Positions 1 to 15,098 of a stretch of DNA of 64,000 nt are shown here, in pieces. Below the pieces are notes generated by a model, which made no database searches, had not been told where the DNA came from, and saw only the letters and a list, made by a program, of their open reading frames with translations. The stretch's first letter is position 1. Each line of letters opens with the position of its first letter. Location: NCBI GenBank assembly GCA_023392635.1, contig JAEVYS010000068.1:1-64000 (forward strand), given 5' to 3'. Position numbers and translations under genes: made by a program. The DNA comes from Actinomycetes bacterium (lineage in GTDB: Bacteria > Actinomycetota > Actinomycetes > Propionibacteriales > Propionibacteriaceae).

Positions 1-83
1 CCGAAACAGACCGGGGGGGGCCCTCTGGGCGGGCCACCGCCGTTCTGACTCTACTGGGGGTGGTTTCTTACGTGTAGTGCGCT

Positions 84-112
84 CTTCGGGCCCGGAGGGG
101 TGGGGCCCGAAG
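84..112 (-). terminator. GC-rich hairpin 3' of the small peptide gene
   Basis: Ten-base perfect inverted repeat (84-93 with 103-112, CTTCGGGCCC type) with a 9-base loop. On the minus strand it begins five bases after the stop codon of the small secreted-peptide gene. There is no T tract downstream on either strand, so it is a terminator-like hairpin only. The 83 bases to its left hold no gene I can recognise. Confidence 0.45.
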
Positions 113-116
113 AAAA

Positions 117-263
117 TCAGTTCTTCAGCGGCCAGCTGCCCTGTCCATTGGTGACGACGTTGCCGCCCGCGGCCTGAGCGGTGGTGGTGATCACGCCCAT
201 CGGCAGCACGGCGAGGGTTCCGGTGATAGCTGCGGCGGCGATGATGCGGCGAACGATGGTCAT
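117..263 (-). CDS. Small secreted peptide precursor (48 aa), candidate signalling pro-peptide
   Basis: I do not recognise a family. The ATG at 263 gives a 48-residue protein: a basic start (MTIVRR), a hydrophobic core rich in Ala/Ile/Leu, and a textbook type I signal peptidase site TTAQA|A near residue 31. The predicted mature product is only 17 residues, AGGNVVTNGQGSWPLKN, ending at the stop codon. A TTG at 311 would extend it but puts a poor, Lys/Gln-containing leader in front of the signal peptide; a purine-rich GGGAAAGG lies about 14 bases before the ATG. It is divergent from an XRE/TPR regulator with only 118 bases between them, and a palindrome lies in that gap. The layout resembles the exported pro-peptides (Phr, PapR type) that RRNPP regulators sense in Firmicutes; that function is inference. 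It could instead be a short secreted peptide of unrelated role. Confidence 0.6.
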   Translation of the reverse strand: MTIVRRIIAAAAITGTLAVLPMGVITTTAQAAGGNVVTNGQGSWPLKN

Positions 264-309
264 TGTTGGTCCCAATGCCTTTCCCTGAACTTGACTGGCC
301 CGACACCTC

Positions 310-339
310 AAGCTACTGAAAGCTTGACTGTCTTGTCAA
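310..339 (-). promoter_or_regulatory. Putative promoter of the small peptide gene
   Basis: On the minus strand TTGACA (339-334) is followed after 18 bases by TAGCTT (315-310), about 45 bases before the ATG at 263. The -35 hexamer is the left arm of the palindrome at 332-350, so a protein bound there would block this promoter. Prediction from sequence only. Confidence 0.4.
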
Positions 340-350
340 CATTTGACAAG
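332..350. promoter_or_regulatory. Palindromic operator candidate between divergent genes
   Basis: CTTGTCAACATTTGACAAG is a perfect inverted repeat with 8-base arms and a 3-base centre. It lies between the secreted-peptide gene and the XRE/TPR regulator. Each arm contains a TTGACA hexamer, one on each strand. Related TTGACAA copies occur at the 3' end of the regulator (1636-1642, 1647-1654). It is the obvious candidate for binding by the adjacent regulator, which is inference. Confidence 0.55.
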
Positions 351-381
351 GTTTCTGAGAGACGATGTTTAGGAGGAGGTC

Positions 382-1650
382 GTGGTGGACGCGTCCAGCA
401 CGGTGCAGTTCGGCGCCCTGCTTCGGGAAGCTCGCAAGCGCAAGGGCCTCTCGCAGTCGGACCTCGGCGGCGACAAGTACTCGGGAAGCTACATCTCGCA
501 CCTGGAGAGTGGCCGGCGCACTGCCACCCCGGAGGTCATCGACTTCCTCTCGCGGCGACTGGGCGTATCCCCGCTGGAGTGGGGCGTCTCTCCCGCCGCC
601 GACCCCGAACGGCTGGTCAGGGGTGACGCCATAGAGGACCTGCTGGTGGCCGAGCGTGCGTGGTCCGAGCACGACTGGGCCGCTGCGATCAAGCACTCGA
701 CGCAGGCCGCCGCCATCGCGGAGGCCGCCGGCGACTCCGGCCGCCATTACGAGGCGCTCTACGTTCTGGCCCAGACGAAGTTCTCCTCGGGCGACTTCCT
801 CGGAGCTGCTGCGCTGGGCGAGCAGCTGGCCGAACACGAGGTGTCGCACCGGTTCGCGGTCGCGCGGGCCCAGGCCCTGAGCCTCGCCTCGATCTCCCAT
901 CGCGCGTCCGACCATCTCGGCTGGGCCGTCGCGTTCGGTGCACGCGCCGTCGAGGCCGCCTCGGCAGCCCCTCCGATCATTCTTGCTGAGGCTTTGATGG
1001 CCCTAGTCAGCGCCATGTCGGAGGCTGGGCACAGCCCTTCGGAAAGCAAGCCGTACCTGGACCGGCTCACCGAACTCGCGCCGCGGCTCAACTCCGACCA
1101 CTCCCGTGGAATGATCGCCTGGACGGCGGGCACCGCGGCGTTCTTCGCCGGCGACATGCAGGCCGGTCTCGCCCACTTCGAGGTGGCCAAGCGCCTGCTG
1201 GACGCCCGCAGGGACCTGCGGCTGTGGCTTCGGTTCCACAGCATCGCGGCACGCTGGCGGCTCAACTCCGGCATCCTCGACGGCGTGGACGAACTCCTGC
1301 AGGTCGCGGCTGTGGGCCTCGAGATTCTCGGCAACAGCCACGACGTCGTCGAGTTGCGCCAGGTGCAGGCCAAGCGGGCGCTGTTCGTCGGCGAACCTGC
1401 TGAAGCCGCGATGCTCATGTCGCGGGTCCTGAACGACCCGGTCCTGGGTGGTCCGACAATCTCGCGCGGCGAGTCCGAGGAGATCCTGGCCGAAGCCCTG
1501 TGGGCCCTCGGAAAGGTGGAGGCGGCGCGTGAGCGGTTCCGCGCCGCCGCCGGCTCCTACGAGGACGAGGGCCGCCTGAAGGCGTCCGTCGCTGCCTGGC
1601 GGCGCAGCCTTGTTGAGGAAGGTTCAGAAGATTTCTTGACAACGACTTGA
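382..1650 (+). CDS. XRE-family helix-turn-helix regulator with TPR-like C-terminal domain (RRNPP-like architecture)
   Basis: 422-residue putative transcription factor. Residues about 9-65 form an XRE/HTH_3 domain (FGALLREARKRKGLSQSDLG ... YISHLESGRRTATPEVIDFLSRRLGV). The remaining 340 residues are helical with TPR-like repeats rich in Ala/Leu/Glu, for example around LALASISHRA-, AEALMALVSAM- and GKVEAARERFRAAAGSYEDEG. This HTH plus long TPR arrangement is that of RRNPP regulators (PlcR, PrgX, Rap, AimR), which bind short imported peptides; actinobacterial versions are poorly characterised. The start is GTG 382 (GTG 385 also possible) behind a strong AGGAGGAGG at 371-379. The stop codon lies inside another TTGACAAG sequence. 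It is divergent from a short secreted-peptide gene, so autoregulation through the shared palindrome is likely. No DNA-binding specificity can be proven from sequence. Confidence 0.8.
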   Translation: MVDASSTVQFGALLREARKRKGLSQSDLGGDKYSGSYISHLESGRRTATPEVIDFLSRRLGVSPLEWGVSPAADPERLVRGDAIEDLLVAERAWSEHDWAAAIKHSTQAAAIAEAAGDSGRHYEALYVLAQTKFSSGDFLGAAALGEQLAEHEVSHRFAVARAQALSLASISHRASDHLGWAVAFGARAVEAASAAPPIILAEALMALVSAMSEAGHSPSESKPYLDRLTELAPRLNSDHSRGMIAWTAGTAAFFAGDMQAGLAHFEVAKRLLDARRDLRLWLRFHSIAARWRLNSGILDGVDELLQVAAVGLEILGNSHDVVELRQVQAKRALFVGEPAEAAMLMSRVLNDPVLGGPTISRGESEEILAEALWALGKVEAARERFRAAAGSYEDEGRLKASVAAWRRSLVEEGSEDFLTTT

Positions 1651-1665
1651 CAAGTGGCCGTCAAG
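1635..1665. repeat. TTGACAA repeat cluster overlapping the regulator's stop codon
   Basis: Two direct TTGACAA copies (1636-1642 and 1647-1653) and an inverted GTCAAG (1660-1665) facing CTTGAC at 1646-1651. The same octamer TTGACAAG occurs in the palindrome at 332-350. It sits at the end of the regulator and about 250 bases before the predicted rpoB promoter. It may be a second binding site for the regulator; the shared motif is visible, the function is inferred. Confidence 0.4.
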
Positions 1666-1721
1666 CCTGATGGAATCTACTTGTCGGCGCCCCCCCAATG
1701 CGTCGGATGAGTACACCACCT

Positions 1722-1779
1722 AGGCCGGTGTTCTGCAGCGTATGGAAACCCCTCCCGTGCCTGCCGCAGACACCGGCCT
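1722..1779 (+). terminator. Long stem-loop between the regulator and rpoB
   Basis: AGGCCGGTGT-T-CTGC (1722-1736) pairs with GCAGACACCGGCCT (1766-1779), leaving one bulged base and a loop of about 29 bases. No T tract follows. It may end the regulator transcript. It lies upstream of the predicted rpoB promoter, so it is unlikely to be part of a short rpoB leader. The 370-base gap from 1651 to 2020 otherwise holds only the repeats above, the rpoB promoter and its leader. Confidence 0.4.
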
Positions 1780-1890
1780 TGTGGCGTCCCCGGACGGATT
1801 CGGGCCCGGTCTCGTCACCGCCGATCCTCGACCGGTGGGCGTAGGGTTGGCGTCGGCCCCACGGATGCTCCGCTCCCGACCGTCCCCGGT

Positions 1891-1919
1891 TTGCGAGAGC
1901 GGTCCCGGGAAGGTAAGCT
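1891..1919 (+). promoter_or_regulatory. Putative rpoB promoter
   Basis: TTGCGA (1891-1896), 17-base spacer, TAAGCT (1914-1919), which would give a leader of roughly 95 bases before the TTG start at 2021. The same hexamer style (TTGCGC-N17-TAGCCT) is found before rpsL, which supports both calls. Confidence 0.5.
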
Positions 1920-2020
1920 AACGCTTTGCCCATTGCCATCTACGACCCGTGAACTTGACGCGGGCCGTTCTGCGTGCAACGAACCCGGTTCCGTACCGGG
2001 ATTTGCGGAAGGACTCCACC

Positions 2021-5494
<3,474 letters not shown>

Positions 5495-5566
5495 AGGATC
5501 AAGAGCTCCGGCTCCCCACACAACATCCTTTGAGGGATTCCTGGAAACAGGAGAAAGAGAACCAAC

Positions 5567-9448
<3,882 letters not shown>

Positions 9449-9458
9449 GCGAACGCCG

Positions 9459-9920
9459 ATGAGGATCGTCGTCGCCTCCGACCACGCCGGGGTCGAACTC
9501 CGGCAGGAGATGGCAGAAGCCGCGCAGGCGCTCGGGCACGAGGTCGTCGACCTCGGCCCGGCGCCGGGCGTGGCGATCGACTACCCGGTGAACGGTGCCC
9601 GGGTGGGAAGGCTGGTGGCGTCGGGGGAGTACGACCTCGGCATGCTGGTCTGCGGCACGGGGGTGGGCATCTCGCTCGCCGCCAACAAGATCCGGGGCAT
9701 CCGGGCGGTGGTGTGCTCCGAGCCGTACACGGCGGCCCTCTCGCGGCGCCACAACGACTCCAATGTGCTCGCCGTCGGCGCCCGCGTGGTCGGTCCGGGG
9801 CTGGCCCGCCTGATCGTGGAGAGCTGGCTGACCGCCGAGTTCGAGGGTGGCCGCCACGCGCGACGCGTCCAGCTCATCGAAGAACTCGAAACCGCCCCCT
9901 CGACGGATCAGGTCTCCTAG
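9459..9920 (+). CDS. rpiB: RpiB/LacA/LacB-family sugar-phosphate isomerase (ribose-5-phosphate isomerase B type)
   Basis: 153 residues, ATG at 9459. Members interconvert aldose and ketose phosphates, typically ribose-5-P and ribulose-5-P. The N-terminal RIVVASDHAGVELR and the active-site loop CGTGVGIS (Cys65), followed by NKIRGIRAV and SRRHNDSNVLAVG (His98-Asn99), are family signatures. Length is typical of RpiB (about 150). It starts 10 bases after rpoC and ends 9 bases before an MHS transporter, so the pair may form a small catabolic unit at the tail of the rpoBC operon. True substrate (ribose-5-P, allose-6-P or another hexose-P) cannot be decided from the sequence. Confidence 0.85.
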   Translation: MRIVVASDHAGVELRQEMAEAAQALGHEVVDLGPAPGVAIDYPVNGARVGRLVASGEYDLGMLVCGTGVGISLAANKIRGIRAVVCSEPYTAALSRRHNDSNVLAVGARVVGPGLARLIVESWLTAEFEGGRHARRVQLIEELETAPSTDQVS

Positions 9921-9929
9921 ACTTCCTTT

Positions 9930-11231
9930 GTGAGGACAAACTCGGCCGCTCCTGTGCCCATGGCGCGGCGTGCCGCGATGTCGGCGCTGCTCGGCAGCAC
10001 GGTCGAGTACTACGACTTCACCCTGTTCACGACCGCGTCCGCCCTGTTCCTCGGGCCGGTCTTCTTCGCGCCGCTGGGCCCGCGCCAGGCCACCGTGGCC
10101 GCGTTCCTCACCTTCGGCAGTGCCTTCCTGGCGCGTCCCCTGGGCGCGGTGGTGCTCGGTCACCTCGGCGACCGGCGTGGGCGTCGGACCTCGCTGGTCT
10201 GGTCGGTGACCCTGATGGGAGTGGCGACCACGGCCATCGGCCTGCTGCCCGGCTACGCCACGATCGGGGCCACCGCCCCGGTGCTGCTGCTCGTGCTCCG
10301 GCTCGTACAGGGGTTCTCCGCCGGCGGCGAGCAGGCGGGCTCGAACGCGCTCTCCCTGGAGCACGCCCCTGCGGACGCCCGCAACCGGTACGCGGCCTGG
10401 ACCATGCAGGGCACCTCGCTGGGGACCATGGCGGGCAAGATCGCCTTCCTGTCGGTCCTGTGGCTGCCGCACGAAAGCCTCCTGACGTGGGGCTGGCGGC
10501 TCCCGTTCCTCGTCGCGGGCCCGCTCCTGCTGGTCGCCGTCGCGATCCGCAGGACCGTCGAGGAGCCTCCGGTGTTCACCCGGCTGTCCGCCACCGGGGG
10601 GCTGGCCCGGGTCCCGGTCGCCGAGGTCGTCACCTCCCACTGGCGAGCAGTGCTCGCGGTCGCGCTGGTCACCCTCTTCGCTGTCGGTGGCGCGGTCCTC
10701 AACGCCTACGGGCTCAGCTATGCGACGGCCCACGGCACTTCGGCGGGCGCGTACCTCGGCGTGATCACGGTGGCCACCGGCCTGGGCCTGGCCTTCCAGC
10801 CCGCCTGGGCGCGCCTGTCCGATCGCGTGGGACGGCGCCCGGTGCTGCTGTGGTCGTGCGTGGCCGGCGCGGCGTTGTACTTCGTCTACCTGCCCGCGAT
10901 CGGCTCGGGTGAGGGTTGGCTGCTCGCGCTGGCCTCGATCGCGATGATGGCTGCCTGGACGGCGGCGAACGCGGTCAGCGCGGCCTGGTTCGCCGAGCTG
11001 TTCCCGACGCGCGTCCGGCACACCGGTGCCGCACTGGGCGGCCAGCTGGGAATGATCGGCGTCGGCTTCGCACCGGCGATCATGTCCTCGCTGGAGGGAG
11101 GCGGCACCTTCGGCTGGCTACCGGTCGCGGCGTTCGGGGCCGGCTGCCTGGTGGTGGCGGCCGTCGCCGCAGCCCTGACCAGGGAGACGGTAGGGCGTCC
11201 CCTGGAACCAGGCGTGACCGCCGTCAGTTGA
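9930..11231 (+). CDS. MFS transporter, metabolite:H+ symporter (MHS) family
   Basis: 433-residue membrane protein with about 12 hydrophobic segments. The opening LLGSTVEYYDFTLFTTASAL is the MHS-family signature (ProP, ShiA and KgtP have GTTIEWYDF...), and the loop GHLGDRRGRRTSL is MFS motif A, repeated after TM8 as RLSDRVGRRPVLL. It should import an organic acid, osmolyte or similar solute with protons; the substrate is unknown. GTG 9930 is used here; ATG 9960 is an alternative start. It follows the RpiB-type isomerase by 9 bases. Its end overlaps the convergent hydrogenase gene by 8 bases, with no terminator between them. Confidence 0.85.
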   Translation: MRTNSAAPVPMARRAAMSALLGSTVEYYDFTLFTTASALFLGPVFFAPLGPRQATVAAFLTFGSAFLARPLGAVVLGHLGDRRGRRTSLVWSVTLMGVATTAIGLLPGYATIGATAPVLLLVLRLVQGFSAGGEQAGSNALSLEHAPADARNRYAAWTMQGTSLGTMAGKIAFLSVLWLPHESLLTWGWRLPFLVAGPLLLVAVAIRRTVEEPPVFTRLSATGGLARVPVAEVVTSHWRAVLAVALVTLFAVGGAVLNAYGLSYATAHGTSAGAYLGVITVATGLGLAFQPAWARLSDRVGRRPVLLWSCVAGAALYFVYLPAIGSGEGWLLALASIAMMAAWTAANAVSAAWFAELFPTRVRHTGAALGGQLGMIGVGFAPAIMSSLEGGGTFGWLPVAAFGAGCLVVAAVAAALTRETVGRPLEPGVTAVS

Positions 11232-14200
11232 CCGGCATCGTCCGAGGCACGCCCCCCTGCTCGGCGAAGGGCGCGTAGCTGGTGTGCAGCAGGTGGTGGG
11301 CCATGTCCGAGTTCGGCTCCCCGTAGAAGTCGTCGTAGAGCCGGTGGATGTCCGGGTTCTCCTGCGAACGGCGGAACTCGCTGGTGCGGTCGATGTCGAA
11401 CAGCACCTCGGTGCGCTCCCTGAGCTCACCGATCTTCGCCGGGGCCGGATTGCCCGCGCCGTCGATGCAGCCGCCCGGACACGCCATGATCTCGACCAGG
11501 TCGTAGCCGGTGTCCTCTCCCGCGATCACCCGGCGGATCAGTGGCTCGGCGTTGCCGAGTCCCGAGATCACAGCCACCCGGACGGTGGTGTCCCCGGCCG
11601 TCACCGTCGCGTCCCGGACGCCCTCAGCGCCGCGGACGGCGTGGAACTCGAGGTGCTCGACCAGCTTCTCCCCGGTGAGCTTCTCGACGGCCATCCGCAG
11701 GGCTGCCTCGGCCACGCCGCCGGATGCTCCGAAGATGACGCCGGCGCCGGTGACGCGGGAGTACGGCTCGTCGAACGTGTCCGGGGCGACGGCGTCCGGG
11801 TCGAGCCGGATCATCTCCATCATCTCCATGAACTCGGTGGTCGTGAGCACCGCGTCGACGTCCCGGATACCGTCGGGAGCGAACTCGGGGCGGGCCGCCT
11901 CGTACTTCTTGGCCAGGCACGGCACGATCGACACCACGTACAGGTCGTCCAGGGAGATGCCGTACTTCTGCGCGAAGTGGGTCTTCACGGTCGCACCCAT
12001 CATCTGCTGCGGCGACTTGCAGCTGGACAGGTGGGGGATAAGTTGCGGGTAGCGCTTCTCGACGAGGTTCACCCAGCCCGGGCAGCACGAGGTGAACTGT
12101 GGCATGACGCCGCCGCTGCCCACCCGGTTCAGGAACTCGGTGGTCTCCTCCATGATCGTGAGGTCGGCGGCGAAGGAGAAGTCGAAGATGCGGTCGAACC
12201 CCACCGCCCGCATCAGCCCGGCGACGAACGGGGAGGCCTCCGACGGCGACTTGCCGTACTTCGCCGCGATCACGCTGCGGGGGGCAGGTGCGACGAAGCC
12301 GACGACGACCTTCGTCGGGTCGTTGATCGCCGCGAACACCTCGGGGCGCTCCCGCACGTAGTCGAGGGCCCCGCACGGACAGGCGGTCACGCACTGGCCG
12401 CAGGAGACGCAGTCGGTCTCGATCAGCGGCCGTCCGTCGGAGGTGCCGACGGTGAGGTGGCCGTTGCGGAACTGGTAGGCCAGCACGCCGGGGCCCTCGA
12501 TCTCGGCGCAGGCGGCGACGCAGCGGCCGCAGGAGATGCACTTGTTGTGGTCGCGGACGATGAACGGGTGGTCGCGCACGATCGGGATCCGTGGCCGCAC
12601 GTGGAGCGGTTCCACGTAGGTGACAGCCTGCCGGGTCGCCACCTTGCGCAGGTCGCAGACGAAGCGGGCCTTGCAGCCGCAGCGCAGGCAGCGGGCCGCC
12701 TCGGCGCGCGCGTCCGCCGGCGTGTAGCCGGTCTCCACCTCGCCGAAGCCGGTGATCCGCTCGGCGACGGGCACGGCCGGCATCGGGTGGCGGGCGAGCC
12801 GGGGCCGGGCCGCGAACTCGTCGCGGGGAAGGTCCTCCAGCGAGCCACGGCTGCAGTTGTACGCGGCGGGCTCACCCCGCACGTAGCCACGGGTGACGAA
12901 CTGGTCCATCGCCCAGGCGGCGCGGCGCCCGGCAGCGACGGCCTCGATGACGGTTGCGGGACCGGTGACGCAGTCGCCGCCGGCGAAGATCCCGCTCTCG
13001 GAGGCCTGCATCGTCGAGCCGTCGATGTCGACGTCGCCCCACTTGTTGAGGCGTACGGGCAGGTCGTTGTACAGGAACTGGGTGTTGGTGCTCTGGCCGA
13101 TGGCGCCGATCACCATTGATGCCTGGATCTCGAAGTCGCTGCCCTCGACCGGGACGGGACGCCGCCGACCGGAGCGGTCCGGCTCGCCCAGCGTCATCTC
13201 CAGGCAACGCAGCACGAGGCCGTACCCCTCGCGCCGGATCGCCGTGGGTGCGGCGAGGAAGTGCAACTCGACGCCCTCGGCCTCCGCGTCCGCGACCTCG
13301 TGCGGCTCTGCCGGCATCTCGTCGCGGGTGCGGCGGTACAGCAGGACGACCCGCCCGGCGCCGCGCCGCCGGGCGGTCCGCGCGCAGTCGATGGCGGTGT
13401 TGCCGCCGCCGACGACCACGACGACCGGGCCGGGATCGGGGTCGACGCCCTTGGTGACCTGCTCCAGGTAGCGGATGCCCGTCCACACGCCCTCGGAGTG
13501 TTCGCCCTCCAGGCTCATCGGGGTCGGGGTCCACGAGCCGATCGCCAGGTAGACGGCGTCGAAGTCCGCCTGCAGGTCCTCCAGGCGCAGGTGGGTGCCG
13601 AGGGACTTCCCGCACAGGATCCTGGCGCCCAGCGCCGTGATCGTCGCGATCTCCGCGTCCAGCGCCTCCTTGGGCAGGCGGTACTCGGGGATGCCGTAGC
13701 GCATCATCCCCCCGGGCTTGGGCTGGCGCTCGAACACGGTCACGTCGTGGCCGGCCAGGCAGGCGTAGAAGGCGGCGCTGAGGCCCGACGGGCCGGCGCC
13801 GACGATCGCGATCCGCTTGCCGGTGGACTCCCGGACGGTGGGGATCCAGGGCTGTTCGCGGGCGAGGTCCCAGTCGGCGGCGAACCGCTTGACCGCGTTG
13901 ATCGCGACCGGCTCGTCGACCAGGCTCCGGCGGCACTGCGCCTCGCAGGCGTGGGGGCAGACCCTGCCGCAGGCCGACGGGAACGGGTTGCGGTCCTTGA
14001 TCACGCGCACGGCGGCCTCGAAGTTGCCGTCGGTGACCAGGGCGAGGTAGCGCTGGATGTCGATGTGCGCCGGGCACGTCTGCTGGCAGGGCGGCTCGCA
14101 GTCGGCGTTGTGGTCGCACAGGAGCTGCTCGACCCTGACCGTGCGGTAGGCGTCGATGGTCTCGGAGCGGGTGTGCACGACCATGCCGGGGGAGACCGGC

Positions 14201-14418
14201 GTGATACAGGACTTGACCTCCCTGCGCTCCGGGCCGACCTCGACCACGCACAGGCCGCAGTTGCCGTTGGCCCGCTCCAGCCGGACGTCGTTGCACAGCG
14301 ACGGGATCTCGCTGCCCTCCCGCTGCAGTGCGGTGAGGATCGTGAGGCCCTCGGCCACTTCGATGTCGCGACCGTCGACCGTGATCGTGAAGGTGGTGCG
14401 TCCAGTCAGGTCGTGCAT
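11224..14418 (-). CDS. [FeFe]-hydrogenase catalytic subunit fused to a GltD-like NAD(P)H:FAD oxidoreductase
   Basis: 1064 residues, ATG 14418 behind GAGGAGG. In order: N-terminal [2Fe-2S] ferredoxin (Cys42, 54, 57, 71); Cys-rich region 101-162 like GltD/DPD N-termini; FAD site GAGPSGLSAA (208-216); NAD(P) site GGGNTAIDCA (337-346) of the GltD family; two [4Fe-4S] motifs (CISCGRCVAAC at 627-637, CVSCGQCVTACPCG at 670-682); then a complete H-cluster domain. L1 is TSCCPGW (776-782), L2 VPCLAKKYE (832-840), L3 MACPGGC (978-984), so the four H-cluster cysteines (779, 834, 980, 984) and the proton-relay Cys778 are present. The L2 methionine of CpI (Met353) is Val832. The C-terminal tail has the small-subunit motif (YGEPNSDMAHHLLHTSY). 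It should couple NAD(P)H with H2 production or uptake, perhaps via ferredoxin. No HydEFG maturases are in the window. Confidence 0.9.
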   Translation of the reverse strand: MHDLTGRTTFTITVDGRDIEVAEGLTILTALQREGSEIPSLCNDVRLERANGNCGLCVVEVGPERREVKSCITPVSPGMVVHTRSETIDAYRTVRVEQLLCDHNADCEPPCQQTCPAHIDIQRYLALVTDGNFEAAVRVIKDRNPFPSACGRVCPHACEAQCRRSLVDEPVAINAVKRFAADWDLAREQPWIPTVRESTGKRIAIVGAGPSGLSAAFYACLAGHDVTVFERQPKPGGMMRYGIPEYRLPKEALDAEIATITALGARILCGKSLGTHLRLEDLQADFDAVYLAIGSWTPTPMSLEGEHSEGVWTGIRYLEQVTKGVDPDPGPVVVVVGGGNTAIDCARTARRRGAGRVVLLYRRTRDEMPAEPHEVADAEAEGVELHFLAAPTAIRREGYGLVLRCLEMTLGEPDRSGRRRPVPVEGSDFEIQASMVIGAIGQSTNTQFLYNDLPVRLNKWGDVDIDGSTMQASESGIFAGGDCVTGPATVIEAVAAGRRAAWAMDQFVTRGYVRGEPAAYNCSRGSLEDLPRDEFAARPRLARHPMPAVPVAERITGFGEVETGYTPADARAEAARCLRCGCKARFVCDLRKVATRQAVTYVEPLHVRPRIPIVRDHPFIVRDHNKCISCGRCVAACAEIEGPGVLAYQFRNGHLTVGTSDGRPLIETDCVSCGQCVTACPCGALDYVRERPEVFAAINDPTKVVVGFVAPAPRSVIAAKYGKSPSEASPFVAGLMRAVGFDRIFDFSFAADLTIMEETTEFLNRVGSGGVMPQFTSCCPGWVNLVEKRYPQLIPHLSSCKSPQQMMGATVKTHFAQKYGISLDDLYVVSIVPCLAKKYEAARPEFAPDGIRDVDAVLTTTEFMEMMEMIRLDPDAVAPDTFDEPYSRVTGAGVIFGASGGVAEAALRMAVEKLTGEKLVEHLEFHAVRGAEGVRDATVTAGDTTVRVAVISGLGNAEPLIRRVIAGEDTGYDLVEIMACPGGCIDGAGNPAPAKIGELRERTEVLFDIDRTSEFRRSQENPDIHRLYDDFYGEPNSDMAHHLLHTSYAPFAEQGGVPRTMPVN

Positions 14419-14546
14419 GGCAGCCTCCTCGCCGAGACCCAGCCCGGCCGGGCGCCCTCCGGCCCGTCACTGTAGGTAAATTCTGTCAGAGAAGCGTCAC
14501 CGGCGAGGGTGTTCCGCGAATGCGGGGGGTCGGCGCACCGCTCCTT

Positions 14547-14575
14547 TTGCGCTCTCGGGAAGGTGACGGTAGCCT
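14547..14575 (+). promoter_or_regulatory. Putative str operon promoter
   Basis: TTGCGC (14547-14552), 17-base spacer, TAGCCT (14570-14575), about 150 bases before rpsL. It matches the style of the rpoB promoter. The rest of the 308-base gap between the hydrogenase start and rpsL shows no further gene. Confidence 0.45.
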
Positions 14576-14726
14576 TGTCCGTTGTGTTCGGGCGACCGAA
14601 CCATGCGTGTGTGCGCCGCGTCCGGCCCGCCCTCCGTCAAGCTCAGGGAAGACCTGTGCCGGGAGGCTGACTGGTGGCGCTCGGCGCGCGCCTCGCAACA
14701 AGACTCACGGAAAGAGATACCAGCCG

Positions 14727-15098
14727 GTGCCCACTATCCAGCAGTTGGTCCGCAAGGGCCGCACGGACAAGGTCAGCAAGAACAAGACCCCGGCGCTGAA
14801 GGGTTCGCCCCAGCGCCGCGGTGTGTGCACCCGGGTGTACACCACCACCCCGAAGAAGCCGAACTCGGCGCTGCGCAAGGTCGCACGCGTCCGGCTCTCC
14901 TCCGGCGTGGAGGTCACTGCCTACATCCCGGGCGTTGGCCACAACCTGCAGGAGCACTCGATGGTGCTGGTTCGCGGCGGCCGGGTGAAGGACCTCCCGG
15001 GCGTCCGCTACAAGATCATCCGCGGTTCGCTCGACACCCAGGGCGTGAAGAACCGCAAGCAGGCCCGTAGCCGCTACGGCGCGAAGAAGGAGAAGTAA
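14727..15098 (+). CDS. rpsL: 30S ribosomal protein S12
   Basis: 123 residues, first gene of the str operon. Upstream in-frame codons exist, but the family start PTIQQLVRKGR fixes the GTG at 14727 (GGAAAGAGA upstream). S12 lines the decoding centre. The streptomycin loop is wild type (TTPKKPNSALRK, Lys43-Lys44), as is VRGGRVKDLPGVRYK, so no classical streptomycin-resistance change is present. Its TAA overlaps the ATG of rpsG by one base (TAATG), so the two are translationally coupled. Confidence 0.98.
   Translation: MPTIQQLVRKGRTDKVSKNKTPALKGSPQRRGVCTRVYTTTPKKPNSALRKVARVRLSSGVEVTAYIPGVGHNLQEHSMVLVRGGRVKDLPGVRYKIIRGSLDTQGVKNRKQARSRYGAKKEK

Noticed and set aside
343..371. Plus-strand promoter TTGACA-N17-TGTTTA for the XRE regulator
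   Set aside because: The -10 would end only one base before the AGGAGG, leaving no room for a ribosome site in the transcript; the -10 is also weak. The true start is probably elsewhere.
14727..15098. Possible streptomycin-resistance substitution in rpsL
   Set aside because: The KKPNS loop has both lysines.
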